DNA of 64,000 nt from an uncultured Sphingomonadaceae bacterium (GCA_947503245.1 CANNCV010000001.1:1177501-1241500); one strand, 5' to 3'; shown: positions 15,960-26,291, numbered from the stretch's first letter. Made by a program: numbers and translations. Notes: generated by a model not told the origin, from the sequence alone.

Positions 15960-17054
15960 ATGCCGATAATCGCTGTTGATGCGATGGGCGGGGATCATGG
16001 TATCCCTGTCATGCTTGCAGGTGCTGCCTTGGCGCGGCACCGTCATGATGACTTCCGCTTTTTGTTAGTTGGTGATCAACCGCGAATCGAAAAAGCTCTC
16101 GATAAGCACCCCAATCTGCGTTCCGCCTCGGATATTCTCCATGCTGAGAAAACCATTTCTGGTGAAGAACGGCCCAGTCAGGCCGTACGCCAGTCAAAAG
16201 GCACCAGCATGGGCATGGCCATACAGGCCGTAAAAAACGGTGATGCTCAAGCTGCGTTAAGCGCTGGTAATACCGGTGCGCTGATGGCGATTGCCAAATT
16301 GGCCTTGCGCACCATTCCCGGTATTGATCGGCCGGCACTCGCGGCCTTATTGCCCACCCTGCAAGATAATGATGTTATCATGCTGGATCTGGGCGCAAAT
16401 ACAGAATGCAATACCCGCAATCTGGTGCAGTTTGCCGTTATGGGCGCTGCCTATTCGCGTATTCTCTACGATTATGAAGCGCCAAAAGTGCGTATATTGA
16501 ATATCGGCACAGAGGATATGAAGGGGACAGATGATCTGCGTGAGGCGGCCCAGATTTTGAGTGATAATGCCTCACTGCCCATGCGGTTTGAAGGTTTCAC
16601 CGAAGCAGACAAGATTTGCCGGGGTGAGATTGATGTTATTGTCTCTGACGGTTTTACTGGTAATATTGCTCTGAAATCGGTGGAAGGCGCGGCGCGTTTT
16701 GTGACTGACATATTGAAGCGCAGCTTTGCAAGTTCGCTGCGTTCCAAATTCGGGTTCTTGATCTCGCGACCGGCAACCGAATTGCTGCGTCATCATCTGG
16801 ACCCCAATAATCACAATGGCGCGGTCTTTCTGGGGCTAAATGGTGTCGTTGTAAAAAGCCATGGCAGTGCAGATGAAAAAGGTGTGGCCAACGCCGCAGC
16901 GGTTGCTGCGCGTCTGGTGGCCAATGATCTGACTCAGCGGATTACCGATGATCTGGAAACAACCGGCACGTCTGCGGCTGCAACCAATGACGTTACCAAT
17001 GATGCTGCAAATGACAGTAGCAAAGCTTCACCATCTGCAGGGGCTAATGGGTGA
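15960..17054 (+). CDS. plsX: Phosphate acyltransferase PlsX
   Basis: 364 residues. The opening [11 protein letters not shown] and the later [11 protein letters not shown] and DLGANTEC segments are diagnostic for PlsX. It converts acyl-ACP plus phosphate to acyl-phosphate, the donor for PlsY in phosphatidic acid synthesis; it is a peripheral inner-membrane enzyme. The last ~30 residues are an Ala/Asn/Thr/Ser-rich tail beyond the usual domain. Its TGA overlaps the GTG start of fabH by four bases. Confidence 0.97.
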   Translation: MPIIAVDAMGGDHGIPVMLAGAALARHRHDDFRFLLVGDQPRIEKALDKHPNLRSASDILHAEKTISGEERPSQAVRQSKGTSMGMAIQAVKNGDAQAALSAGNTGALMAIAKLALRTIPGIDRPALAALLPTLQDNDVIMLDLGANTECNTRNLVQFAVMGAAYSRILYDYEAPKVRILNIGTEDMKGTDDLREAAQILSDNASLPMRFEGFTEADKICRGEIDVIVSDGFTGNIALKSVEGAARFVTDILKRSFASSLRSKFGFLISRPATELLRHHLDPNNHNGAVFLGLNGVVVKSHGSADEKGVANAAAVAARLVANDLTQRITDDLETTGTSAAATNDVTNDAANDSSKASPSAGANG

Positions 17055-18028
17055 CAAGGTTGCGCTCTGCTATCATCGGAACGGGTTCCGCACTGCCCAA
17101 AAGGCTGGTCACCAATGACGAGCTTGCCGCCAAAGTTGATACAAGCGACACTTGGATTCAGGAACGCACTGGGATCAAGCAACGCTATATTGCGGATGAG
17201 AATGAAACCACATCCTCTTTGGCCTATGATGCTGCGGTGGCAGCGCTTCAGGCAGCTGACAAACAGGCTGATGATATAGATCTCATCATTGTCGCAACAG
17301 CCACGCCGGACAATACATTTCCCGCAACAGCAACAAAGGTACAGGCCAGATTGGGCGCGCATGGCGGTATTGCATTTGACGTAGCCGCTGTTTGCTCGGG
17401 CTTTGTCTATGCGTTGACGGTAGCTGATTCCATGCTGCGTGCTGGACAGGCAAAAACTGCCTTGGTGATCGGCGCAGAGACATTTAGCCGGATACTTGAT
17501 TGGAATGACAGAACGACATGCGTGCTATTTGGTGATGGCGCAGGTGCGGTTGTTCTGGAAAGTCAGGCGGCAGAGAATCCGGAACGACCGCAAGGTATTT
17601 TGTCATGCAGCCTGCATGCCGATGGTCGGCAGCATGATTTGTTATATGTGGATGGTGGTCCTTCTACGACCCAGACGGTTGGTCATTTGCGGATGCAAGG
17701 GCGCGAAGTCTTTCGCCACGCGGTCACCAATTTAAGCTCTGTGATTGCCGAAGTATTGGATGCAGCAGAGTTAACATCCGCTGATATTGATTGGGTTGTT
17801 CCGCATCAGGCCAATGCCAGGATTTTGCACGCAACGGCAAAGAAACTCGGCCTTTCGCATGACCGTTTGGTGATAACGGTTGACCAACATGCCAATACAT
17901 CTGCGGCATCTGTTCCACTGGCGCTAGACACCGCCGTTAAAGATGGCCGCATCACCGCTGGCGACACCATTATCATGGAAGCTATGGGCGGTGGATTTAC
18001 GTGGGGCGCTGTATTGATACGAATGTAG
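17051..18028 (+). CDS. fabH: 3-oxoacyl-ACP synthase III (KAS III)
   Basis: 325 residues with the KAS III catalytic triad intact: Cys115 in AAVCSGF, His252 in PHQAN and Asn282 in HANTS. It condenses acetyl-CoA with malonyl-ACP to start fatty-acid synthesis. It starts with GTG inside the plsX stop (GTGA overlap), so the two are translationally coupled. The N-terminal STTEE-like region and the length are standard. Confidence 0.97.
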   Translation: MTRLRSAIIGTGSALPKRLVTNDELAAKVDTSDTWIQERTGIKQRYIADENETTSSLAYDAAVAALQAADKQADDIDLIIVATATPDNTFPATATKVQARLGAHGGIAFDVAAVCSGFVYALTVADSMLRAGQAKTALVIGAETFSRILDWNDRTTCVLFGDGAGAVVLESQAAENPERPQGILSCSLHADGRQHDLLYVDGGPSTTQTVGHLRMQGREVFRHAVTNLSSVIAEVLDAAELTSADIDWVVPHQANARILHATAKKLGLSHDRLVITVDQHANTSAASVPLALDTAVKDGRITAGDTIIMEAMGGGFTWGAVLIRM

Positions 18029-18144
18029 AATGAACACATATTCATTTCTATATTTTTATGATATCGTTAGGGAACGAAACTCATTTGGGTTCGTTGATAT
18101 TTGGTGCCAGATCATGGTTCGATAATTTTTCCGAGGAGAAGCAG

Positions 18145-18444
18145 ATGCGTTCAATTGGAACTCTGACAAGAGCAGACCTTGCAGATATGATTAATCGACA
18201 GATTGGCCTTTCGCGTGCGGACTCGGCGCAAATCGTGGAATCCATCATTGAACATATCTGCGAAGCGCTAACCGATGGCGAGAATGTGAAAATTTCTGGC
18301 TTTGGTACTTTTGTTTTGCGCGATAAGGGCGAACGTGTAGGTCGCAACCCCAAAACCGGTATTGAGGTACCCATCACGTCGAGGCGCGTTCTTACCTTTC
18401 GGGCCAGCCAGATGATGAAGCAGCGTATAGTTGCAGGTGGCTAA
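18145..18444 (+). CDS. ihfA: Integration host factor subunit alpha
   Basis: 99 residues of the HU/IHF family. It has [22 protein letters not shown] at the N terminus (split here: TLTRADLAD then NRQIGLSR), ISGFGTF in the saddle, and the DNA-intercalating arm [12 protein letters not shown] with its conserved Pro. It bends DNA as a heterodimer with IhfB. The start at 18145 is chosen for the GAGGAGAAGCAG ribosome site; the frame is open for 29 more codons upstream but those lack family similarity. It sits in the usual fabH-ihfA-merR order. Confidence 0.95.
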   Translation: MRSIGTLTRADLADMINRQIGLSRADSAQIVESIIEHICEALTDGENVKISGFGTFVLRDKGERVGRNPKTGIEVPITSRRVLTFRASQMMKQRIVAGG

Positions 18445-18453
18445 ATTCTCTGC

Positions 18454-18473
18454 CAAAACCATGATAGGTTTTG
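18454..18473 (+). other. Hairpin between ihfA and merR
   Basis: CAAAACC-ATGATA-GGTTTTG forms a 7-bp perfect stem with a 6-base loop, ten bases after the ihfA stop. No T-run follows, so it may stabilise or attenuate transcript rather than terminate it. Confidence 0.35.
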
Positions 18474-18492
18474 AACAGTTGGACATTTTTTG

Positions 18493-18861
18493 ATGAATAA
18501 AGCAGCTGATGCCGTTCGGACAATCGGTGAAGTTTCGCTGGAGCTTGATCTGAAGCCGCATATTCTGCGCTATTGGGAAGAACAGTTTCCTAGCCTAAAA
18601 CCCATGAAGCGGTCAGGCGGTCGCCGTTATTACCGTAAGGATGATATTGCGTTACTGCGCCGTATCGACACTCTTTTGAACAAAGAGGGATATACGATAA
18701 AAGGCGCTAAGAAGATTTTAAGCGGCAAGGCTAAGGCCGCCTCATCAAAATCAGATGCGCGCATTCCAGCAAAAGCTGCTGATAGCCAGAGTGAATTGAC
18801 AAAAGATATGCGTGAAGAATTATTGTCTATTCGCAAAATGCTGGAAGAGGCGCTGGCGTAA
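18493..18861 (+). CDS. MerR family transcriptional regulator
   Basis: 122 residues. The N-terminal winged HTH carries the MerR hallmarks TIGEVSLELDLKPHILRYWE and GGRRYYRKDD (shown as two short pieces). The C-terminal part is short and Lys/Ser-rich with no metal-binding Cys, so the effector is unknown. It belongs to the small MerR protein that follows ihfA in many alphaproteobacteria. ATG 18493 is used; a TTG directly before it is less likely. Confidence 0.9.
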   Translation: MNKAADAVRTIGEVSLELDLKPHILRYWEEQFPSLKPMKRSGGRRYYRKDDIALLRRIDTLLNKEGYTIKGAKKILSGKAKAASSKSDARIPAKAADSQSELTKDMREELLSIRKMLEEALA

Positions 18862-18902
18862 ATTTTCCGTGAGATAAGATAGCAGGACGCGCCTACAATA
18901 TA

Positions 18903-19421
18903 TCAACCCGGCAATTCACGCGGGAAAATTAAGCTCTCCAAAACCCCTTTGCCATTGGCAATATCGGCCCAATGGTCGCAATCAAAGCTGATTACTGCCA
19001 GAGCACCTGTGGGGAATTTCTCTTCTACGCGGTCGCGATGTGCATTACTGCCAAGGGGAACAGTTTCCAAAATCAAATCCTCTAATCCGGGATTGTGTCC
19101 CGCCATAAGAAGCGATTGGTATTGATCATCCTGTTGGTGGATAAGGTCGAGCAACGTCGCCGATGAAGCCAGATAGATGCGTCTATCCCAATGTATCTGC
19201 CATGGCTTACCATAGGCTTGCTGTGCAATTTCCAAAGTTTCCGTTACACGAATGGCTGGCGATGCAATGATGTGATCACAGGCCATGCTTTGTTGTTTGA
19301 CATAACGCCCTATAGAGGCCGCTGCCTCACGCCCGCGTTCATTCAAAGCGCGGTCAAAATCACGTGTTGCGCCGTCCGACCAATCAGATTTTGCGTGACG
19401 AAAAAGGGCCAGTTTTTTCAT
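18903..19421 (-). CDS. SixA-like histidine phosphatase
   Basis: 172 residues of the histidine phosphatase superfamily. RHAKSDW at the N terminus holds the phospho-accepting His9, and LMAGHNPGLEDL near residue 105 carries the second catalytic His. The size and GHNPG motif match SixA-type phosphohistidine phosphatases, which act on His-phosphotransfer domains or PTS proteins. It overlaps the helicase gene by four bases and is probably co-transcribed with it. Confidence 0.88.
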   Translation of the reverse strand: MKKLALFRHAKSDWSDGATRDFDRALNERGREAAASIGRYVKQQSMACDHIIASPAIRVTETLEIAQQAYGKPWQIHWDRRIYLASSATLLDLIHQQDDQYQSLLMAGHNPGLEDLILETVPLGSNAHRDRVEEKFPTGALAVISFDCDHWADIANGKGVLESLIFPRELPG

Positions 19422-22201
19422 GTGCCTAAATCGTCCTTGTTCAGATTTGCGCCCAATAGAGTTTGGGAATCATCTTGCGATTGCCGTGCAAGACTAGCGT
19501 TATATTGAACCGATTGCAGGCATTCGGCAAGGGTCACGCGGCGGATATTTGTCCCTTTAGGAAAGGCAGATAACAGCCGTGATGGAAAGGCAGGCGACAA
19601 GACGACGAATTGGCCGCGATCATTTTTACTACGGATCAATCGGCCAAAAGCCTGTGCCAACCGCCCCCTGATAATGGCATCATCATAAGCGCTACCACCA
19701 CCTTTTTCGGTCATCGCCAGACGGCGCGCCTTGTGCAGAATATTGGGCTTGGGCCAGGGTACACCCTCCATAACCACCAATCGGAGCGAATGACCGGGGA
19801 CATCGACACCATCGCGCAGTGCATCTGTACCCAATAGGCTGGCCCGCGGTTCATCGCGAAAGATATCCACCAAAGTGCCGGTATCAATCGGGTCAACATG
19901 TTGGGCATAAAGCGGCAGACCTTCTTCGGCCAAACGGTCCGCAATACGGCCATGTACAGCGCGTAGCCTTTTTATTGCGGTAAACAGGCCAAGAGCGCCG
20001 CCGCCAGAGGCCTGAATCAACCCCGCATAGGCTGAGGCAAGACCGGAAATGTCACCTCTGCGGATATCGGTAACGATCAATATTTCTGCTTGTGCAGCAT
20101 AATCAAACGGGCTGGGCACGGCAAAGGTTTGGGGCGGCCGTTCCAAATGTACTGCGCCGCTGCGTACCATTGCGCCGCCCCAATCATCACCGGTTTTTAA
20201 TGTGGCTGATGTTGTGATTACGCCATGGGCCGGTTTGAGAACAATCTCCGCAAAGGGCTTCATCGGGTCGATCCAGCGTCGGTAATAGCCGATATCAAAT
20301 TCGCGTCCCTCAAAACGTTCTACGCCCAGCCAGCTGATAAAGTCTGGCGGTGGCGGTCCGCCAATACCGGCCACCATGCTGAGCCATGCGGACACCGTAT
20401 CCATGCGCCATTGCAGAGAGTTAAGCGCACCCTCTGCGCGGGCCCGCGCCTGTCCATCGAGCCAGTCCGGCCCGTCAATCAATATGGCTTCTAACCTTTT
20501 GCCGAGTTGGATGAGCGGTTTTAGCAGCGCATCAAGCGCATTGGCAGTTTTCGCAGCCGCTTCGATAAAGTCACCCGGCAATTCAGCCAGTTCTGTCTCC
20601 AGACTATAGCCAGCATCATTGCCGCTGCTGGTGTTTTCATCGCGTGCATAGACCAGTCCGCGTATTGCCGCGAAAAACTCCTCCATCGGTCCATGCGGTG
20701 ACCCTTCGTTTAGGCGTTGCAACCACCCATCGCTGACCATTGCATTGGCGGCAACACGTGCTGCCTCAATTGCGCGGCCGCCTTCTTCGTCATAAGAAGC
20801 CAGATCAGATAGGCGCGCAGCCAGTCCGCGTCGTCGTCCTTTGGAAGACTGTTCCGGCCCTATTACCCAGCGGCGAATTTCAATTGCTTCTTGCCCGGTC
20901 AGATTGGCCGCAAACATGGAATCAGCGGCATCAAACAGATGATGGCCTTCGTCAAAGATGATGCGACCAGTGCGCGATTGTTCCTCACGCCCTCTGGCGG
21001 CATTGACCATGACCAGTGCGTGATTGGCAATCACAATATCGGCATGTTGGCTGGCGCGAACTGCCTTTTCGATGAAGCATTTTCGGTAATGCGGACAGCC
21101 AGCATAAATGCACTCGCCCCGCCGGTCTGTTAATGATGTTACGCCGCGCCGCCTGAACAATGTGGTCAGCCAGCCTGGCAGATCACCACCAATCATATCG
21201 CCATCACGGCTATAGGCAGCCCAGCGTGCAACAAGCTGTGCCAAAATCGCAGGTCTGCCGGAAAAGCCGCCCTGCATCGCATCTTCCAGATTGAGCAGGC
21301 AGAGATAATTCTCCCGCCCCTTGCGCACCACAACTTTGCGTTTCAGCACATGGGCATCGGGGTAAATGCGCTGCGTTTCCTTATTTAATTGGCGTTGTAG
21401 AGCCTTTGTGTAAGTGGATATCCAGACGCTGCCGCCGGTTTCTGCCGACCAAAGCGAAGCCGGTGCAAGATAGCCCAGCGTTTTGCCGATGCCCGTGCCC
21501 GCCTCTGCCAATAACATATTGGGGCTGCCGCGCTGCTCACGCGGGCGGAACACTGCACCGGCATGACGGGCATAAATTTGCTGTCCCTCTCGCTTTTCTG
21601 CGCCTTCTCCGGTCAGTAAATCGAGATGTTCAATAATGTCCTGATCATCCAGCACTACGCCGCGCGGTGCAGCCGGTGGCGGTTCCTCCTCCCACTCGGT
21701 CAAGCGAGAGAATAGCCATTTTTCGGCATGTTCCGGCTTTTTGAGTCGTTTCAAAACCTCGCTGCTCCAGCTCCAGCGATGGCGGTGCAGGGCCTGTGCA
21801 CTTGACCAAGCGCCATCACGCTCTGGCCAATTGGGTGCATCCATAGCGCTGAGCAAATGTGACGCTGCCTTACGCAGCATCGGGGCGATCATATCATCGG
21901 CTGGTGCTGGCGATGATGCTGCGGCTATTCCTAGTCTTTTGAACAGGCCCGCCGGTGTTGGCACACAAAATTGTGCAGGGTGGACAAAGGCAAATAGCTC
22001 CAGCAGATCAAGGCCGGACAGATCAGCATAACCCAGCCTTTGGCCGGTCAGCACAGCATTGATGACAATCAACGGCGTTTCGGCAGCCATGCCAACGGCC
22101 TCGCCGCGTGCTATGCGGCGACAACTTCCGGAAATATCGGCGAGCCAGATGCCGCTATGGCTTGCATAAAGTGCAGGGAAGGGTAGGGAATTGTTCGTCA
22201 C
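19418..22201 (-). CDS. DinG/XPD-type ATP-dependent DNA helicase
   Basis: 927 residues. Walker A is AGTGIGKT (~234-241) and Walker B is FDEGHH. Between them are the Cys residues of a predicted Fe-S cluster (CLLNLEDAM..., CIYAGCPHYRKC), and the C terminus has the DGVDVPG and QAFGRLIRS helicase motifs. DinG/XPD enzymes unwind 5' to 3', resolving R-loops and repair intermediates. The N-terminal ~185 residues are an extension without recognised catalytic motifs. Starts with GTG. SixA-like gene downstream overlaps by four bases. Confidence 0.9.
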   Translation of the reverse strand: MTNNSLPFPALYASHSGIWLADISGSCRRIARGEAVGMAAETPLIVINAVLTGQRLGYADLSGLDLLELFAFVHPAQFCVPTPAGLFKRLGIAAASSPAPADDMIAPMLRKAASHLLSAMDAPNWPERDGAWSSAQALHRHRWSWSSEVLKRLKKPEHAEKWLFSRLTEWEEEPPPAAPRGVVLDDQDIIEHLDLLTGEGAEKREGQQIYARHAGAVFRPREQRGSPNMLLAEAGTGIGKTLGYLAPASLWSAETGGSVWISTYTKALQRQLNKETQRIYPDAHVLKRKVVVRKGRENYLCLLNLEDAMQGGFSGRPAILAQLVARWAAYSRDGDMIGGDLPGWLTTLFRRRGVTSLTDRRGECIYAGCPHYRKCFIEKAVRASQHADIVIANHALVMVNAARGREEQSRTGRIIFDEGHHLFDAADSMFAANLTGQEAIEIRRWVIGPEQSSKGRRRGLAARLSDLASYDEEGGRAIEAARVAANAMVSDGWLQRLNEGSPHGPMEEFFAAIRGLVYARDENTSSGNDAGYSLETELAELPGDFIEAAAKTANALDALLKPLIQLGKRLEAILIDGPDWLDGQARARAEGALNSLQWRMDTVSAWLSMVAGIGGPPPPDFISWLGVERFEGREFDIGYYRRWIDPMKPFAEIVLKPAHGVITTSATLKTGDDWGGAMVRSGAVHLERPPQTFAVPSPFDYAAQAEILIVTDIRRGDISGLASAYAGLIQASGGGALGLFTAIKRLRAVHGRIADRLAEEGLPLYAQHVDPIDTGTLVDIFRDEPRASLLGTDALRDGVDVPGHSLRLVVMEGVPWPKPNILHKARRLAMTEKGGGSAYDDAIIRGRLAQAFGRLIRSKNDRGQFVVLSPAFPSRLLSAFPKGTNIRRVTLAECLQSVQYNASLARQSQDDSQTLLGANLNKDDLGT

Positions 22202-22243
22202 AATATGTGATTGCCCGATACAGAACGAAAAGGAAACAGAGAA

Positions 22244-23839
22244 GTGCGTGATTACAGCGAAGAAGCGATGACCTCAAAAGCCTGGCCTTTTGAAGAGGCA
22301 CGCAAATTGCTGAAACGCTATCGCGGTGAACGCGGTGTGCCTGCGCCCAAACCTGATGGCAAGCCCATGTTGTTTGAAACCGGCTACGGCCCGTCAGGCC
22401 TGCCGCACATCGGCACGTTTAACGAGGTTCTGCGCACAACAATGGTGCGTAAGGCTTATGAAGTGCTGACCGGCAATCCGACACAGCTCATTGCATTTTC
22501 TGATGACATGGATGGTTTTCGTAAAGTGCCGGGCAATGTGCCCAATCAGGATATGTTAGCCGAGCATCTGCACAAGCCGCTGACGCAGGTTCCTGACCCT
22601 TATGAAAAGTTTGACAGCTTTGCCGCGCATAACAATGCTTTGCTGCGCCAGTTTTTGGACCAATATGGCTTTGACTATGATTTCATGTCATCGACCGAGC
22701 AATATCGCTCTGGTGCGTTTGACGATACCTTGAAGCTGGTTCTGGCCCGTTATCAGCAGATTATGGATATCATGCTGCCAACATTGGGCAAAGAACGGCA
22801 GGCGACCTATTCACCCGTGCTGCCCATCAGTCCGAAAACCGGCCATGTGTTGCAAGTACCAGTTGAGGTGCTCGACGCACAGGCTGGTCTGGTGCGTTTC
22901 ACTGATAGTGATGGTGAAGTATTGGAGCATAATATCCTGTCCGGCGGCGCAAAGCTGCAATGGAAGGTTGATTGGGCCATGCGCTGGACGGCGCTGGGCG
23001 TCGATTATGAAATGTATGGCAAAGACTTGACCGATAGCGGCGTGCAATCGGGCAAAATTGCCAAAGTGCTGGGCGCGCGCAAACCCGATGGCATGATTTA
23101 CGAGATGTTCCTTGATGAAAAGGGTGAGAAAATCTCCAAGTCCAAGGGCAATGGTCTGAGCATAGAGGATTGGCTGCGCTATGGCAGCGAGGAAAGCCTT
23201 GCCTTTTACATCTTCCGCGACCCCAAAGCGGCAAAGCAATTGCATCTTGGTGTGATCCCGCGTGCGGTGGATGATTATTTTCAGTTTCGTGCGAACTGGC
23301 ATGAACAGGCTGCTGATAAACAACTCGGCAACCCTGTGCATCATGTCCATGCAGCACGGGGTGAGCCAGTGCCTAACGATACCATTCCAGTGACATTTGG
23401 TTTGTCGCTCAATCTGGTCGGTGTCATGGGTGATGTCGAAAAAGATGCTGTCTGGGGCTATTTGCAGCAATATGCGCCAGACGCTTCACCTGAGCGCTAT
23501 CCTGATATGGATGGGCTGATTGACAATGCTTTAGCCTATACCCGTGATTTCATCGCGCCAACGCTGAAGCGGCGTAAGCCTGAGGGTATTGAGGTAGCAG
23601 CATTGCAAAGGCTCGATGACGAACTGGCCAAACTGACAGCCGAGACAGAGGCTGAGGCTATTCAGACGATTATCTACACCATAGGTAAAGAAGGTGGGTT
23701 TGATAATCTGCGCGACTGGTTCAAGGCGCTTTATGAGACTTTGCTGGGCAGCGAACAGGGGCCGCGTATGGGTAGCTTCATTGCGCTATATGGCGTGGAT
23801 AATAGCCGCAAACTGATCGCGGAAGCTCTGGACAACTAA
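22244..23839 (+). CDS. lysK: Lysyl-tRNA synthetase, class I
   Basis: About 531 residues. Class I aminoacyl-tRNA synthetase signatures are present: PHIGTF (HIGH-type, ~residue 53) and KISKSKG (KMSKS-type, ~295). The GYGPSGLPHIGTFNEV region is specific to LysRS-I. It charges tRNA-Lys; class I LysRS replaces the class II enzyme in most alphaproteobacteria. GTG 22244 is chosen because AAGGAAACAGAGAA precedes it; the frame extends to a TTG at 22211 and the first ATG is 22268. Confidence 0.93.
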   Translation: MRDYSEEAMTSKAWPFEEARKLLKRYRGERGVPAPKPDGKPMLFETGYGPSGLPHIGTFNEVLRTTMVRKAYEVLTGNPTQLIAFSDDMDGFRKVPGNVPNQDMLAEHLHKPLTQVPDPYEKFDSFAAHNNALLRQFLDQYGFDYDFMSSTEQYRSGAFDDTLKLVLARYQQIMDIMLPTLGKERQATYSPVLPISPKTGHVLQVPVEVLDAQAGLVRFTDSDGEVLEHNILSGGAKLQWKVDWAMRWTALGVDYEMYGKDLTDSGVQSGKIAKVLGARKPDGMIYEMFLDEKGEKISKSKGNGLSIEDWLRYGSEESLAFYIFRDPKAAKQLHLGVIPRAVDDYFQFRANWHEQAADKQLGNPVHHVHAARGEPVPNDTIPVTFGLSLNLVGVMGDVEKDAVWGYLQQYAPDASPERYPDMDGLIDNALAYTRDFIAPTLKRRKPEGIEVAALQRLDDELAKLTAETEAEAIQTIIYTIGKEGGFDNLRDWFKALYETLLGSEQGPRMGSFIALYGVDNSRKLIAEALDN

Positions 23840-23879
23840 ATTTTGTGCTAGAGTTTCTGGCTGATGAGAGGATGTAAAG

Positions 23880-24692
23880 GTGGACTCTATCATTCAATTT
23901 GATGATCTTGGCCTTTCGCCGGACATTATAACCATCGCTGGCTATACCTTGCGCTGGTATAGCCTTGCTTACATGTCCGGCCTCTTTATCGGCTGGTGGA
24001 TGCTGCGGCAGATGCTGAAACGCTCAAACGCGCCTATGACCGATGAAGATGTCGACGATTTTATCATCTGGGCATTTCTCGGCATTATTGTGGGCGGCCG
24101 TTTGGGTTATGTCTTCTTCTATTCACCCACAGAATTTATAGCCGAACCGCTCAAAATACTGGCCTTTTGGAACGGCGGAATGTCTTTCCATGGTGGCATG
24201 GCAGGCGTGATTATTGCGATCTTGGTTTTTGCGCGCAAACGGGCGCTTAGCTGGCTGCGGATCGGGGATTATATCGCCTGTGTTTACCCATTGGGGCATA
24301 TGTTCGGGCGGCTGGCCAATTTTGTAAATGGTGAGTTATGGGGGCGGCCCACAGATGGCAGTTGGGGGATTATCTTTGCCGCTGCAGGACCAGAACCACG
24401 CCATCCCAGCCAATTATATCAGGCCGGGTTTGAAGGTCTGTTCCTGCTTATCGTCATGACATGGCTTTTCTGGCGCACAGATGCGCGCAATAAGCCTGGA
24501 TTGTTGACCGGCGTGTTTGTCGTCATCATGGGCACATCACGTTTCATACTTGAATTTTTCCGGGAACCTGATCGCAATTTGGGCATATTATCCACTGGTT
24601 TGACGATGGGCCAGACATTGACAATACCGTTGCTGCTGGCCGCGCTGTGGATGATATATAATAACCGCGCAGGATTTTCGCAGGAACGATGA
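23880..24692 (+). CDS. lgt: Prolipoprotein diacylglyceryl transferase
   Basis: 270 residues with seven or so membrane segments. The Lgt signature GRLANFVNGELWGRP is intact, as are the GGRLGY and HGGMAG motifs. It transfers diacylglycerol from phosphatidylglycerol to the lipobox Cys of prolipoproteins, such as those predicted in this window. Starts with GTG after GAGAGGATG. It overlaps the asparaginase-like gene by four bases. Confidence 0.96.
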   Translation: MDSIIQFDDLGLSPDIITIAGYTLRWYSLAYMSGLFIGWWMLRQMLKRSNAPMTDEDVDDFIIWAFLGIIVGGRLGYVFFYSPTEFIAEPLKILAFWNGGMSFHGGMAGVIIAILVFARKRALSWLRIGDYIACVYPLGHMFGRLANFVNGELWGRPTDGSWGIIFAAAGPEPRHPSQLYQAGFEGLFLLIVMTWLFWRTDARNKPGLLTGVFVVIMGTSRFILEFFREPDRNLGILSTGLTMGQTLTIPLLLAALWMIYNNRAGFSQER

Positions 24693-25177
24693 CATTGATA
24701 GACGTATTCACAACGGGTGGCACAATCGACAAAGTCTATTTTGATGCCTTATCCGAATTTCATGTCGGTCCGACAACATTGGCCGATATTCTGACTGAAA
24801 ATAACGTCTATGCACAGCACCGCGTGACACAGCTGATGCGCAAAGACAGTCTGGAACTTACCGCAGAAGACCGCGCTGCGATCTATGATGCCGTCATGGC
24901 GAGTGAAGCGGAGCATATATTGATCACGCATGGCACTGATACCATGGTTGAAACGGGCAAAAAGCTGGCTGGTATAAAGAACAAGACGATTGTGCTGACC
25001 GGCTCATTACAGCCCGCCCGGATAAAAAATAGCGATGCAGCCTTTAATGTCGGCTTTGCTTTTGCCGCCGTGCAGACCCTGCCGCATGGTGTCTATGTTG
25101 CGATGAATGGTCAGATATTTGATCCAGCAATCACTCGCAAAGATCGTGAAGCCGGCCGGTTTGTAGAAAACCCCTAA
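24689..25177 (+). CDS. Short asparaginase-family protein (N-terminal domain only)
   Basis: 162 residues. Both asparaginase active-site motifs are present: TTGGTID (Thr nucleophile, residue 9 or 12 region) and THGTDTM (~80-86), plus LTGSLQPA. Standard L-asparaginases have ~330 residues and a second C-terminal domain that completes the site. This protein ends cleanly after the first domain, with no trace of the second downstream. It may be an authentic one-domain family, as such stand-alone proteins occur next to other genes, or a functional shortening. Coupled to lgt by ATGA overlap. Catalytic activity is uncertain. Confidence 0.8.
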   Translation: MTLIDVFTTGGTIDKVYFDALSEFHVGPTTLADILTENNVYAQHRVTQLMRKDSLELTAEDRAAIYDAVMASEAEHILITHGTDTMVETGKKLAGIKNKTIVLTGSLQPARIKNSDAAFNVGFAFAAVQTLPHGVYVAMNGQIFDPAITRKDREAGRFVENP

Positions 25178-25190
25178 AAGTGACTGTGGA

Positions 25191-26291
25191 TTAAGCCGTG
25201 GCTGGCTTGCTTTGCCCTGACGATATTTGCTGCAATACTTCGCCATAACCCAGGGCAATGGTCATGCGTGGGCCATAGTTTTTCTCTAATAGCAGCGCGT
25301 GCGCCTTGGCCAGATTATAACACGGCACGGCCATAAACAGATGATGCTCTGCATGATAATTGACCCAATAGGGCGCAACAGTCATGCGAGCCAGTAATCC
25401 GGCATAGGTTGTGCGTGCATGGCTGAATGGATCATCACTGCCAGTCGCGGTGCAGGCATGTTCAGCAATGTTGCGGATGCGCAGAAAGAGCGGGAACGTT
25501 GTCGCTAATGCTGCAAACCATATGCCATAGGCAATGGCGCCGCCAGCTGGCCCTAATAGACTGAGAGCCAGCACTAACAGCACTATTTGCACAGACAAAA
25601 ACCGCCCGACACTTTTCGCCATGGCTATGGCCCCAGCTTCATCAATGACAGGCGCAGACACACCATTGCGTGTTTCGGTATTGGTGCGCACGCTGCGGTT
25701 AAAAACGGTTCCGGCCTGCGTATCGCGTTTTTGTGATGAGCTGGAGACTGCTGGCCGCAGCATCGCAACCAAACCTTTATAGGCCATGGCAAATTGCGCC
25801 ATGCGCTGTTTGAAAAAGGTCTGTCCAGTGAGGTCACGGATAATCTTGCGGCGCAGACTGTCTTTAGAAACAGGGAAAGGCTGCGACAAGGGGAGGTCAG
25901 GGTCTTCCAGTTGCTGCGTATAACGATGATGCGTGAGGTGATAAGCGCGATACGCCTGTAAATCTGCTCCGGTCGCGGCTCCAGCTATCCAGTCACCCCA
26001 AAAATTATTTATGGCCCGTTTCTTATGGGTCAGCCCATGCGCAGCTTCGTGCATCAATATCGCCAAGCCCAATTGCCGCCCGCCAATGATGATGATCGCA
26101 AATGGCGTCGCCAACAAAGCGAGGGGCCAGCTAAATTGCCACAGCAAGGCAGTGAGCGTAGCAGTTAGGGCGGCGATGACCCAAGCATGCATAATCAGCG
26201 CAAGACCCCGCCACGGCGAAACGCGTGTCAGCATTAGCCATATATCATTGCCAAAAATGGCTTTAGGATTGGCTGCCTTTACGGCTGGCAT
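25191..26291 (-). CDS. Membrane fatty acid desaturase
   Basis: 366 residues with all three His boxes of membrane di-iron desaturases: HEAAH (81-85), HLTHH (118-122) and HAEHH (~310). Several long hydrophobic stretches are also present. It introduces a double bond into acyl chains or hydroxylates a lipid; substrate and position are not predictable. ATG 26291 is chosen over an upstream TTG because AGAGG precedes it. It faces the asparaginase-like gene convergently. Confidence 0.88.
   Translation of the reverse strand: MPAVKAANPKAIFGNDIWLMLTRVSPWRGLALIMHAWVIAALTATLTALLWQFSWPLALLATPFAIIIIGGRQLGLAILMHEAAHGLTHKKRAINNFWGDWIAGAATGADLQAYRAYHLTHHRYTQQLEDPDLPLSQPFPVSKDSLRRKIIRDLTGQTFFKQRMAQFAMAYKGLVAMLRPAVSSSSQKRDTQAGTVFNRSVRTNTETRNGVSAPVIDEAGAIAMAKSVGRFLSVQIVLLVLALSLLGPAGGAIAYGIWFAALATTFPLFLRIRNIAEHACTATGSDDPFSHARTTYAGLLARMTVAPYWVNYHAEHHLFMAVPCYNLAKAHALLLEKNYGPRMTIALGYGEVLQQISSGQSKPATA

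Noticed and set aside
19191-19508. Plus-strand frame opposite the SixA-like and helicase genes
   Set aside because: Lies wholly within well-supported genes on the other strand and has no recognisable domain.
24689-25177. Asparaginase-like gene as a pseudogene
   Set aside because: Both N-terminal motifs and the start/stop are intact, it overlaps lgt neatly, and no remnant of a second domain follows.
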